This document shows, in pieces, positions 7,836 through 14,740 of a stretch of 39,005 nucleotides of DNA. Location of the stretch: positions 1 to 39,005 of the forward strand of contig JACRBC010000114.1 in assembly GCA_016213245.1 (NCBI GenBank). Direction: 5' to 3'. Under the pieces are notes generated by a model. That model was not told the DNA's origin. It did not search any database and worked only from the letters and a program-made list of their open reading frames with translations. The translations under genes were made by a program, and so were the position numbers. Position 1 is the first letter of the stretch. Every line of letters starts with the position of its first letter. The stretch is from Candidatus Solibacter usitatus. Its GTDB lineage: Bacteria > Acidobacteriota > Terriglobia > Bryobacterales > Bryobacteraceae.

Positions 7836-9815
7836 TTGAACCTGCGAGTGCCAGATTCGCCACCAGTGTGGGAACCGTCGGACCGTTGGACGGTGGTCAA
7901 CGCGAAAGAGCTGTACGACATCGAGCGCTGGGGCAAAGGCTACTTCTCGGTGAGCGAGGAGGGGAATATCCTGGTTCACCCTTCGCGCGATCCGGCGAGA
8001 TTCGTCGATCTCAAGAAGTTGATCGACACGCTGATCCTGCGCGGCATCGATCCGCCGATCCTGCTGCGGTTTCCGGAGATTCTGGGCAACCAGCTTGGCG
8101 AGCTGAGGGCGGTGTTCCAGTCGGCGATTGCGGAGCACAACTACCAGGGCGGTTACCGTTGCGTCTACCCGATCAAGGTGAACCAGCAGCGGCAGGTGGT
8201 AGAGGAGATCTACAAGTACGGCCGCCAGTATGGCTACGGGCTGGAGGCCGGGTCCAAGCCGGAGTTGCTGGCGGTGGCGGCCATCGCCGACAACCAGACG
8301 CCGATCATCTGCAATGGCTTCAAGGACGACGAATACATCGAGATGTGCATGCAGGCGCGGAAGATCGGCCGCGACATCACGCCAGTGATCGAGAAGTACA
8401 CGGAACTGGATCTCATCCTGAAGCATGCGGCCTCGGTGGGCGTGCGGCCGTCGATCGGCATCCGGGTGAAGCTGGCCAGCCGCGGGACGGGGCGGTGGAA
8501 ATCGTCCGGAGGCTACCGTTCGAAGTTCGGCTTGACGGTCACCGAAGCCGTGCGCGCGCTGGAGACGCTGAAAGCCGCAGGGATGGAGGATTGCCTGCAG
8601 TTGCTGCACTTCCATCTCGGCTCGCAGATCACCAATATCCGGCACATCAAGGCGGCGGTGATCGAGGCCGCGCGGGTCTACGTCGACCTGAAGAAGCAAG
8701 GGGCGGGCTTGCAGTTCCTGGACGTCGGCGGCGGGCTGGGGATCGACTACGACGGCTCGCAGACGGATTTCGAGTCGAGCGTCAACTACTCGTTGCAGGA
8801 GTACGCCAGCGACATCGTCTATCACATCCAGAACGTCTGTGACGAGGGAGAAGTGGCGCACCCGACCATCGTCAGCGAGAGCGGCCGCGCCATCGCCGCC
8901 TACCACAGCGTGCTGGTGTTCAACGTACTGGGCGTGAGCGGATTCGGCGAGGAAGAGGTGCCGGGCGAGTTGCCGGAAGATGCCGAGCAGCCGCTGATCG
9001 ACCTGATGGAGACATTCAAGGGCATGAGCCTGAAGAATCTCCTGGAGAGTTTCCACGACGCGCAGCAGGCACTGGACTCGGCGCTGAATCTTTTTTCGCT
9101 GGGCTACCTGCCGCTGAAGCAGCGCTGCCTGGCGGAGAATTTCTACTGGCTGATCTGCCGGCGCATTCTGAATACGGCCAAGCAGTTGGACGTGTTTCCA
9201 GAGGAGTTGGAGGGCCTGGACGCGATGCTCTCCGATACCTACTTCTGCAATTTTTCGCTCTTCCAGAGCATGCCGGACAGTTGGGCCATCAAGCAGTTGT
9301 TCCCGATCACGCCGATCCACCGGCTGGAGCAGCCGCCGACGCGCAGCGCCGTGCTGGGCGACATCTCCTGCGACAGCGACGGCAAGGTGGACCAGTTCAT
9401 CGACCGGCGCGACGTGAAGAAGACGCTGCCGCTGCATACGTTCAACGGCGAGCCGTACTATCTGGGGGCGTTCCTGGTGGGCGCCTATCAGGAGATTCTG
9501 GGCGACATGCACAACCTGCTGGGCGACACCCACGCCGTGCACGTGCGGGTGAACGAGGACAACAAGCCGATTCTGGAGGCGGTGATCCGGGGCAACACGG
9601 TGAAGGAGGTGCTGGACTACGTGCAGTTCAGCGCGAGCCAGCTCCGCGAGCAGTTCCGCCAGGACGTGGAGACGGCGGTGATGGATGGACGCATCGGTTA
9701 CGAGGAGTCCGGCCGGCTGCTGAAGTTCTACGAGGAGGGGCTGTACGGCTACACCTACCTCGAGGACACCCATTCATCGTCATCGGGGTCATCGGGGTCA
9801 TCGGGGACAGCCTGA
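7836..9815 (+). CDS. speA: Biosynthetic arginine decarboxylase
   Basis: Arginine decarboxylase, which makes agmatine for polyamine synthesis using pyridoxal phosphate. At about 659 residues it is close to the usual size. Lys114 in VYPIKVNQQ is the expected PLP-binding lysine, FLDVGGGLGIDYDGS is the phosphate-binding region, and ISCDSDG carries the catalytic cysteine. No ATG fits; TTG at 7836-7838, with GGGAGG about ten bases upstream, gives an N-terminus matching the family. The family normally ends at about GYTYLED; here a Ser/Gly-rich tail of about 15 residues follows. That tail is encoded by TCATCGGGG repeats and by the left end of the RAYT element, which also supplies the stop codon. Function is probably unaffected because the tail is beyond the conserved domain. 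Confidence 0.95.
   Translation: MNLRVPDSPPVWEPSDRWTVVNAKELYDIERWGKGYFSVSEEGNILVHPSRDPARFVDLKKLIDTLILRGIDPPILLRFPEILGNQLGELRAVFQSAIAEHNYQGGYRCVYPIKVNQQRQVVEEIYKYGRQYGYGLEAGSKPELLAVAAIADNQTPIICNGFKDDEYIEMCMQARKIGRDITPVIEKYTELDLILKHAASVGVRPSIGIRVKLASRGTGRWKSSGGYRSKFGLTVTEAVRALETLKAAGMEDCLQLLHFHLGSQITNIRHIKAAVIEAARVYVDLKKQGAGLQFLDVGGGLGIDYDGSQTDFESSVNYSLQEYASDIVYHIQNVCDEGEVAHPTIVSESGRAIAAYHSVLVFNVLGVSGFGEEEVPGELPEDAEQPLIDLMETFKGMSLKNLLESFHDAQQALDSALNLFSLGYLPLKQRCLAENFYWLICRRILNTAKQLDVFPEELEGLDAMLSDTYFCNFSLFQSMPDSWAIKQLFPITPIHRLEQPPTRSAVLGDISCDSDGKVDQFIDRRDVKKTLPLHTFNGEPYYLGAFLVGAYQEILGDMHNLLGDTHAVHVRVNEDNKPILEAVIRGNTVKEVLDYVQFSASQLREQFRQDVETAVMDGRIGYEESGRLLKFYEEGLYGYTYLEDTHSSSSGSSGSSGTA
9780..9806 (+). 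repeat. Three tandem copies of TCATCGGGG
   Basis: Three exact 9-bp units, at 9780-9788, 9789-9797 and 9798-9806, preceded by a partial unit TCATCG at 9774-9779. The last unit runs straight into the left inverted end of the RAYT element, and the unit shares GTCAT-N2-GGG with that end, so the repeat looks like amplification of the element's outer edge. It is translated in frame as the SpeA tail. Confidence 0.9.
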
Positions 9816-9824
9816 CCCGTCCCT
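9797..9824 (+). repeat. Left inverted REP-like end of RAYT element
   Basis: Core 9804-9824 reads GGGACAGCCTGACC then CGTCCCT; it is the exact reverse complement of 10637-10657. It carries the speA TGA at 9813-9815. A run of six T lies downstream (9841-9846), so the hairpin could also end speA transcription. Confidence 0.85.
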
Positions 9825-9886
9825 GTTGCGATTGGGGAGATTTTTTCCTGGCGTGGGGCACTGACCTGGTGAAAGGAATCCATCGG

Positions 9887-10597
9887 ATGCCTCGAAAAGC
9901 CAGAGTCGTCGTGCCGGGTATTGCGCACCATGTGACTCAACGTGGGACGGATCGCCAGATCGTTTTCTACTGCGGAAAAGACAGGAGGGTATACCTCCGC
10001 CTGCTGAAGGAACACTGTGGCAAAGCGAGTGTGCGAATCCTCGCTTACTGCTTGATGCCAAACCACATCCATCTGGTTGTGGTGCCGGAAGATGAGGATT
10101 CTCTTGCGGTAGCCCTGAGGAGGGTTCACGGGAGGTACGCGCAGTACTTGAACGCGCGCAGGGTGCGCACAGGGCACCTCTGGCAGAATCGCTTCTACTC
10201 GTGTGCGCTCGATGAGGGCCACCTATGGGCTGCGGTTGGCTATGTCGAGCGCAATCCGGTGCGCGCCGGGTTGGTGGAGAGCCCGGGTGAATACCGCTGG
10301 TCTAGCGCTGCCGCGCACCTGACTGGACGAGATGCTCAATCGCTGCTGGACATGGCATTCTGGGCGGCGGCTGGCGGCGCATCGAGTTGGGCGGCCCTGC
10401 TGGCGGGGCGGGATGAGGAGCAACAGGTGAAGCTGTTGATGCGCGCCACATATGCCGGCAACCCGTTGGGAACGAAAGAGTTTCTGGATCGAATCGGCGT
10501 AATCAGAAGGCAGCGGGTGGACGTTCGCAAGGGTGTGGGTAGCGAGTTCGGCCGGTACACGGTATCGACGGCGGCCGCTCCAACCGGAACGGGCTAG
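9887..10597 (+). CDS. REP-associated tyrosine transposase (RAYT, Y1 HUH family)
   Basis: A 236-residue protein of the TnpA-REP/Y1_Tnp family. It opens MPRKARVVVPGIAHHVTQRG, a family signature. It has the HUH metal motif as H60-I-H62 in MPNHIHLVV, a candidate catalytic tyrosine in GRYAQYLN (Tyr84 or Tyr87), and the conserved GHLWQNRFYS and YVERNPVRAGLV segments. Such enzymes nick and join single-stranded DNA at REP hairpins and are thought to spread REP sequences. The reading frame looks intact, with no stops or shifts. The ATG at 9887 is supported by the family N-terminus and by GAAAGGA upstream. Flanking inverted ends support it as a self-contained element. Host effects are unknown; many RAYTs are single-copy and appear domesticated. 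Confidence 0.92.
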   Translation: MPRKARVVVPGIAHHVTQRGTDRQIVFYCGKDRRVYLRLLKEHCGKASVRILAYCLMPNHIHLVVVPEDEDSLAVALRRVHGRYAQYLNARRVRTGHLWQNRFYSCALDEGHLWAAVGYVERNPVRAGLVESPGEYRWSSAAAHLTGRDAQSLLDMAFWAAAGGASSWAALLAGRDEEQQVKLLMRATYAGNPLGTKEFLDRIGVIRRQRVDVRKGVGSEFGRYTVSTAAAPTGTG

Positions 10598-10636
10598 TTC
10601 GGCCGCCGCCTCCCGGGTTTTGGGAGAAAGTGCAGT

Positions 10637-10664
10637 AGGGACGGGTCAGGCTGTCCCGCATGAC
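10637..10664 (-). repeat. Right inverted REP-like end of RAYT element
   Basis: Reverse complement of the left end: a perfect 21-bp core at 10637-10657, then ATGAC at 10660-10664 matching the GTCAT of the left end, with a two-base difference between. It lies 45 bp before the start of the methyltransferase gene. Confidence 0.85.
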
Positions 10665-10708
10665 ATAGTGAATTGACGTTTCATCCGGGAAAGGTTCCAA
10701 TTTCTTTC

Positions 10709-11431
10709 ATGCATCGCAATCAGCGGCTGGCCGTTGTCCTGATCGACACCCGCAACCCCTTGAACATCGGCGCCGCGGCCCGGGCAATGAGCAACTTCGG
10801 CTTTTTCGACCTGCGGCTGGTCCATCCCTATGATGTCGCGTTCCGCGAGGCCGTAAGCGCCGTGGGCGCCTCCGCATTGATGAAGAATGCCCGCGTCTAT
10901 GGCAATGTGGCCGAAGCGGTGGCCGATTGTTCCCTGGTGGTGGGCGCCACCGGACTGGGCCACCGGCAGCTCCAGCATCCCCTCCACCGTCTGGAGAAGG
11001 CGGGGCGGCTATTGCGCCGGCACACCGAATCGGCTCATGCCGCATTGCTGTTCGGTAGCGAAAAGTTTGGCCTGTCCAACAGTGACGTGAGCCATTGTCA
11101 CTGGCTGCTGCACATTCCGACGCGGCCGGAGCACGAGTCGATGAATCTCGCCCAGGCGGTCGCGGTTTGCCTGTATGAGCTGATCCGCCAGCCGTCGGCG
11201 GCGCGCCGCATACCGGAACCAGCCGGGCTGGCGCCCGCCGAAGAGGTGGAACGGCTCACACTCGTTCTCCAGGAGGTGCTCCAGGAATCGGGCTACACCG
11301 ACTACACAGCCGCCAAGTCCGGCCAGGAGAAGACCCACCGCCTGGTCCGCCGGCTCGCGCTGCGGGCCAAAGACGCGCCCGTTCTCACCGGAATGCTCCG
11401 GCAGATCATGTGGAAGCTGAAGAATCCGTGA
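10709..11431 (+). CDS. SPOUT RNA methyltransferase, TrmJ/TrmH family
   Basis: A 240-residue protein with the three knot motifs of the TrmH/SPOUT superfamily. These are RNPLNIGAAARAMSNFGF at about residues 15-32, LLFGSEKFGLSN in the middle, and HIPTRPEHESMNLAQAVAV, which forms the S-adenosylmethionine-binding trefoil knot. The pattern and the extra C-terminal helical segment fit TrmJ, which 2'-O-methylates position 32 of tRNAs; an rRNA target cannot be excluded. I chose ATG at 10709 because the conserved domain starts six residues later; an in-frame TTG at 10673 would add 12 poorly conserved residues. It stands immediately downstream of the RAYT element, so its promoter region may have been altered by that insertion. 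Confidence 0.85.
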   Translation: MHRNQRLAVVLIDTRNPLNIGAAARAMSNFGFFDLRLVHPYDVAFREAVSAVGASALMKNARVYGNVAEAVADCSLVVGATGLGHRQLQHPLHRLEKAGRLLRRHTESAHAALLFGSEKFGLSNSDVSHCHWLLHIPTRPEHESMNLAQAVAVCLYELIRQPSAARRIPEPAGLAPAEEVERLTLVLQEVLQESGYTDYTAAKSGQEKTHRLVRRLALRAKDAPVLTGMLRQIMWKLKNP

Positions 11432-11456
11432 ACCGGATGGTATTCTGGCAGTTGCG

Positions 11457-11684
11457 ATGACTAAGGTCGAAGTTCGCTACGAGTTCACGTCGCCGTTTCA
11501 GGACTCCTGGACGCCGGCGCTCGAATCGCTCAGCAGCGTGTACGGGTTGCAGCAGGTCCGGCTGGGCGGCAAGCTCGATTCGCTCACCATCTGCTTCGAC
11601 GCCTCGCGGCTTCGCTTGGCCGATGTGGACGGCCACCTGAGGCGCGCCGGTCTGCCGGTTCGCCGAGTGGAAGCCGCCGCCTAG
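11457..11684 (+). CDS. Small protein of unknown function (75 residues)
   Basis: A complete 75-codon frame, ATG to TAG. I do not recognise a family by motif. The alternation of beta and helical stretches (VEVRYEFTS, then a helix, VRLGG, LTICFD, a helix, VRRVE) resembles the beta-alpha-beta-beta-alpha-beta topology of small ferredoxin-like or heavy-metal-associated domains, but there is no CxxC metal site. TGGTATTCT at 11438-11446 looks like an extended -10 only ten bases before the ATG, and there is no clear ribosome-binding site, so a leaderless or very short-leader transcript is possible. Its stop overlaps the stop of the convergent repeat protein by three bases. Confidence 0.62.
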   Translation: MTKVEVRYEFTSPFQDSWTPALESLSSVYGLQQVRLGGKLDSLTICFDASRLRLADVDGHLRRAGLPVRRVEAAA

Positions 11685-12052
11685 TTGGGCATCAGCTTCT
11701 GGCCGGCCTTTTGCATGCCCTCGCCGGTCTTCTCCAAACCTTTGCCGATACCCTTGCCCACGGATTTCACGCCGCTGGTGATGCCGCGGCCGGTCGCTTT
11801 GGCGGCGTCCGTCGTGGCGTCTGCCGTGGCCGTCGCCGCTCTCTTGGCGCCGGAGGCAGTGGCCTTGGCCGCGTTGGAGGTGGCGTCGGCTGTGGCCGTC
11901 GCCGCTTTCTTGGCGCCGGAGGCCGTGGCCTTGGCAGCGTTTTCGGTGGCTGTGGCGCCCTTCACCAGCGGGCCGCCTTCTTTTTTCTCCTGGCCGCCGG
12001 CCGGCAGGGTCAAGATGGCCAGGGCCAAAACATATACACCCCGAAATGTCAT
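11681..12052 (-). CDS. Secreted Ala/Lys/Thr-rich protein built of 11-residue repeats (LEA-like)
   Basis: A 123-residue protein with a signal peptide (about 1-20, ending LPAGG). From residue 37 to 113 it is seven consecutive 11-residue units, for example ENAAKATASGA, KKAATATADAT, SNAAKATASGA and KRAATATADAT, with later units more diverged (TSGVKSVGKGI, GKGLEKTGEGM). The first four form two near-identical 22-residue (66-bp) copies. Such 11-mer amphipathic-helix repeats are the hallmark of group 3 LEA-type and related stress or membrane-associated proteins; the match is by pattern only. The ATG is preceded by ATAAGG. It is probably periplasmic. It could equally be a structural or phasin-like helix protein; no function is claimed. 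Confidence 0.7.
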   Translation of the reverse strand: MTFRGVYVLALAILTLPAGGQEKKEGGPLVKGATATENAAKATASGAKKAATATADATSNAAKATASGAKRAATATADATTDAAKATGRGITSGVKSVGKGIGKGLEKTGEGMQKAGQKLMPN

Positions 12053-12107
12053 AACCTTATGATGTGGAAAACAGGCTGCGGATGCAAGTGTTAGATTTTC
12101 CGCCGGT

Positions 12108-12137
12108 TTGACAGGGGCCTCCCTCGCTTCCTATACT
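12108..12137 (+). promoter_or_regulatory. Near-consensus sigma-70 promoter of the rpmH operon
   Basis: TTGACA at 12108-12113 and TATACT at 12132-12137 are separated by 18 bp. It lies 83 bp upstream of the rpmH ATG and is the best promoter match in the window, as expected for a ribosomal protein operon. The leader between them has no obvious regulatory fold; rpmH itself has AAGGA six bases before its ATG. Confidence 0.75.
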
Positions 12138-12220
12138 TGAAGTTCAGCCTGTAGAGGCTAGGGATCTCTTTGTGCCTGTGCACTGGAGGCTTTCCCGCCG
12201 GAGAATCCTAAGGACGCAGC

Positions 12221-12391
12221 ATGCCGAAGAGAACATTTCAGCCGAACAACCTTAAGCGTGCGAAGACGCACGGCTTTCGCGCGCGCATGAAGACCAAGAA
12301 CGGCCGGGCCGTTCTTGCCCGCCGGCGCGCGAGGGGCCGTCACAAGCTGACCGTCAGTGACGAACGAGCTGTCCGTTACGCCAACCAGTAA
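12221..12391 (+). CDS. rpmH: 50S ribosomal protein L34
   Basis: A 56-residue basic protein beginning [20 protein letters not shown], the standard L34 signature, with [23 protein letters not shown] following. It is somewhat longer than the usual 44-47 residues because of a C-terminal extension of about ten residues ([12 protein letters not shown]). That extension is the segment that overlaps rnpA. Start ATG at 12221 with AAGGA upstream; stop TAA at 12389. It is the first gene of the conserved rpmH-rnpA-yidD-yidC-khpB-mnmE block. Confidence 0.97.
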   Translation: MPKRTFQPNNLKRAKTHGFRARMKTKNGRAVLARRRARGRHKLTVSDERAVRYANQ

Positions 12392-12770
12392 TCCGGCCAG
12401 GGCCGGCCGCGGGCAACTCTCCCTCCCGAAGTCCCGGCGGCTGCTCAAGCCGGCTGAATTCCGACAAGTGTACGACCAGGGATTCAAGGTGCCTTGTACC
12501 TGCTTTGTAGCCTTCTGCTGGAAGGCGCCCCTGCCGGCGGGAGATGCTCCAGCCGGCCCGAAAGTCGGCTTCACCACTCCGCGCGCGCTCGGCAAGGCGA
12601 CCGTGCGCAACCGCATGAGGCGCCGGCTGCGGGAGACCGTGCGGCGCAACCTGGGGAAACTGGACGCGCGGTGGAGCATCGTCTGGAACCTGCGCCGCGC
12701 CAGCCTGGCCGCACCACAAGTCCAACTCGACAGTGAAGTGCAGAGGGTGTTTGAGCGATGCAGCGGCTGA
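12357..12770 (+). CDS. rnpA: Ribonuclease P protein component
   Basis: The protein subunit of RNase P, which matures tRNA 5' ends together with the RNA subunit. The core is visible as [22 protein letters not shown], a central beta region ending [18 protein letters not shown], and the RNA-binding [10 protein letters not shown] motif (RNR box). With start GTG at 12357 it is 137 residues and overlaps the rpmH 3' end by 35 bp. I see no ATG, GTG or TTG in frame between the rpmH stop and the conserved core, so either this GTG or a rarer start is used. Only the first 20 or so residues depend on this choice. Its end overlaps the yidD start by 13 bp. Confidence 0.9.
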   Translation: MTNELSVTPTSNPARAGRGQLSLPKSRRLLKPAEFRQVYDQGFKVPCTCFVAFCWKAPLPAGDAPAGPKVGFTTPRALGKATVRNRMRRRLRETVRRNLGKLDARWSIVWNLRRASLAAPQVQLDSEVQRVFERCSG

Positions 12771-12967
12771 TTCTCGCCCTCCTTGCCGGCTACCAGCGGG
12801 TCATCTCCCCGCTGCTGCCTTCCGCCTGCAGGTTTCATCCCACATGCAGCCAATACATGGTGCAGGCCGTGGAACGGCACGGAGCCGCGCGCGGCCTCTG
12901 GATGGGAGTGCGCCGGCTGGCCCGCTGCCACCCGCTGAACCCGGGCGGCCTCGACCCCGTAGCTTAG
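12758..12967 (+). CDS. yidD: Membrane protein insertion efficiency factor YidD
   Basis: A 69-residue protein with the invariant YidD pattern: YQRVISPLLPSACRFHPTCSQYM, then a helix and CHPLNPGGLDPV. It is a small membrane-associated protein thought to assist YidC-dependent insertion. The ATG lies inside the 3' end of rnpA, the usual tight coupling, and yidC begins 12 bp later. Confidence 0.95.
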   Translation: MQRLILALLAGYQRVISPLLPSACRFHPTCSQYMVQAVERHGAARGLWMGVRRLARCHPLNPGGLDPVA

Positions 12968-12979
12968 AAAGAGACATAC

Positions 12980-14719
12980 ATGGCGGACGACCTCAACAGC
13001 AAGATCAAAGACATACTCAGCGGCAAGAAGCAGCTCTCCATGGAGATGCGCCTTCTGCTGGCCTTCGCGCTGATGGGGCTGGTGCTGTTCGGGACTCAGT
13101 TCCTGATGCCGAAGCCGCCGCAGAAGCCGGTCGAGCAGAAGGCGCAGGTTGCCGCTCCCAAGACCGAGCCGGCCGTTGCGCAGCCTGAAGCCCCCAAGCC
13201 CGTGGCCCCCGCCAAGGGCGCGGCCCCTGCCAAGGGCGCGGCGGCCAAGGCGGCGGGGAAGCAGGCCGCCGTGCCAGCGCTGGTGGCGGCGGAGAAGGAA
13301 GAGACGCACGTGGTGGACACCGACGTCTACCGCATCGTGTTTTCCAACCGCGGCGCGGCGATCCGGAGCTGGATCCTGAAGAAGTACAAGGACGGGCACG
13401 GCAAGCCGGTGGAGTTGGTGGACGATCGGGCCGGGCTGGCCTTTTCCTATTTTTCGCCCGCCCCGGCGGCGGAGTTCAACAAGGCGCTCTTCGTGGTGAA
13501 GCAGGACGGTCCGTTCACCGTTGACTTTGTCTACAGTGACGGGGAGTCGTCGGCCCGGAAGACGTTCCGGTTTGAGAAGGCGGCCTATCGGGGCAGTTTC
13601 AGTTCCGAGCTCAGCGTGGGCGGCAAGCCGCAGGCGCACAAACTCTCCTGGCGTGGCGGTTTCGGCGACAGGACGGTGCACAACGCGCTGGACGTACAGC
13701 ACAGCGTCTACTTTGACGGCGCCAAGGCGAAGCTGGTCACCACGTCGGCCAAGGACGCTTCCAAGGGGCCCATCTCAGCCACGCCGGACTTCCACTTTGC
13801 GGGGATGGAAGACACCTATTTCGCGGGAGTGATCCTGCCGGAGGCGGGGACAGGTGTTGAGTTCATTACGGTCCACGATTCATTCGCCGCCGCCCAGGGG
13901 GAGGAGACCAAGGAGCATGTCGGAGTGGCCTTCGGCGGCAAGGACGCGTTCCAATCCGTACTCTTCGTCGGTCCCAAGGACACCGACATCCTGCGCGACA
14001 CCAACCGCAAGCTGGAGTCGATGATCGACTGGGGCTGGTTCTGGTTCATCGCCAAGCCGCTGTTCCTCTCGCTGCACTGGATCAACGACAGGCTGACCGG
14101 CAGTTGGGGCTGGGCCATCGTGCTGGCCACGGTGATCATCAACCTGCTGATGCTGCCGCTGCGCTTCTCCCAACTCCGCAGTTCGCAGAAGATGGCCGCG
14201 ATCCAGCCCGAGTTGCAGGTGATTCAGGCCAAGTACAAGAACATTCCGATGAAGGATCCTCGCAAGCAGAAGCAGAACGAGGAGATGATGGCGCTGTACC
14301 AGAAGCACGGCATCAACCCGATGGGCGGCTGCGTGCCGCTGATCCTGCAGATGCCCTTCTTCATCGCGTTTTTCAAAGTGCTGTCGGTGGCCATCGAACT
14401 GCGCGGCGCCCAGTGGCTGTGGGTGGCGGACCTGTCCCAGCCGGAGACCACGCTGATTCGTTTTCTGCCGGTCGGGATGCTGGTGACGCAGGTGCTGATG
14501 CAGAAGATGACGCCGGCGGCGAGCCCGGATCCCTCCCAGCAACGTCTGATGATGATCATGATGCCTATCATGCTGACAGTGATGTTCTACGGCGCGTCCA
14601 GCGGCCTGGTGTTATACTGGCTCACTGGTAACGTGGTCGGCATCGTGCAGCAATACTTCTTCAACCAGGCTGCAACGAAGCGCGCGCCCGTCCAGGCTGC
14701 GACTTCGAAAAAGAAATAG
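12980..14719 (+). CDS. yidC: Membrane protein insertase YidC
   Basis: A 579-residue YidC/Oxa1-family insertase that helps proteins enter the inner membrane with or without SecYEG. One N-terminal membrane helix (about 24-43) is followed by an Ala/Pro/Lys-rich linker with APAKGAAPAKGAAAK repeats (about 45-100), a large periplasmic beta domain (about 105-330) and the conserved C-terminal membrane core. In the core, WGWAIVLATVIINLLMLPLRFSQLRSSQKM, a cytoplasmic charged hairpin and NPMGGCVPLILQMPFFIAFFKVL are clear. ATG at 12980 with AAAGAGA upstream. The gene order with yidD before and khpB after is the standard one. Confidence 0.97.
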   Translation: MADDLNSKIKDILSGKKQLSMEMRLLLAFALMGLVLFGTQFLMPKPPQKPVEQKAQVAAPKTEPAVAQPEAPKPVAPAKGAAPAKGAAAKAAGKQAAVPALVAAEKEETHVVDTDVYRIVFSNRGAAIRSWILKKYKDGHGKPVELVDDRAGLAFSYFSPAPAAEFNKALFVVKQDGPFTVDFVYSDGESSARKTFRFEKAAYRGSFSSELSVGGKPQAHKLSWRGGFGDRTVHNALDVQHSVYFDGAKAKLVTTSAKDASKGPISATPDFHFAGMEDTYFAGVILPEAGTGVEFITVHDSFAAAQGEETKEHVGVAFGGKDAFQSVLFVGPKDTDILRDTNRKLESMIDWGWFWFIAKPLFLSLHWINDRLTGSWGWAIVLATVIINLLMLPLRFSQLRSSQKMAAIQPELQVIQAKYKNIPMKDPRKQKQNEEMMALYQKHGINPMGGCVPLILQMPFFIAFFKVLSVAIELRGAQWLWVADLSQPETTLIRFLPVGMLVTQVLMQKMTPAASPDPSQQRLMMIMMPIMLTVMFYGASSGLVLYWLTGNVVGIVQQYFFNQAATKRAPVQAATSKKK

Positions 14720-14740
14720 AAGGCGGAAGCGGTTCAGCCC

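Larger units (their letters stand above)
9797..10664 (+). mobile_element. RAYT element: Y1 transposase gene between inverted REP-like ends
   Basis: About 870 bp bounded by inverted repeats at 9797-9824 and 10637-10664. These match at 26 of 28 positions, with a perfect 21-bp core (9804-9824 against 10637-10657). Inside lies one gene for a REP-associated tyrosine transposase. The ends begin GGGACAGCCTGACC and each contains GGGAC/GTCCC arms that can pair as a hairpin, as REP sequences do. No target-site duplication is visible, as expected for HUH Y1 enzymes, which move single-stranded DNA. The left end overlaps the last codons of speA. Confidence 0.82.

Noticed and set aside
7803..9773. Long open reading frame on the minus strand opposite speA (over 600 codons).
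   Set aside because: GC-rich genes commonly leave open antisense frames. Its product is Arg/His/Val/Leu-rich without any family motif, while speA is fully conserved.
12053..12220. Possible replication origin before rpmH, since dnaA and oriC often lie there and TGTGGAAAA at about 12064 resembles a DnaA box.
   Set aside because: Only one imperfect box is visible, there is no dnaA gene upstream and no AT-rich unwinding region; the gap is explained by a normal promoter and leader.
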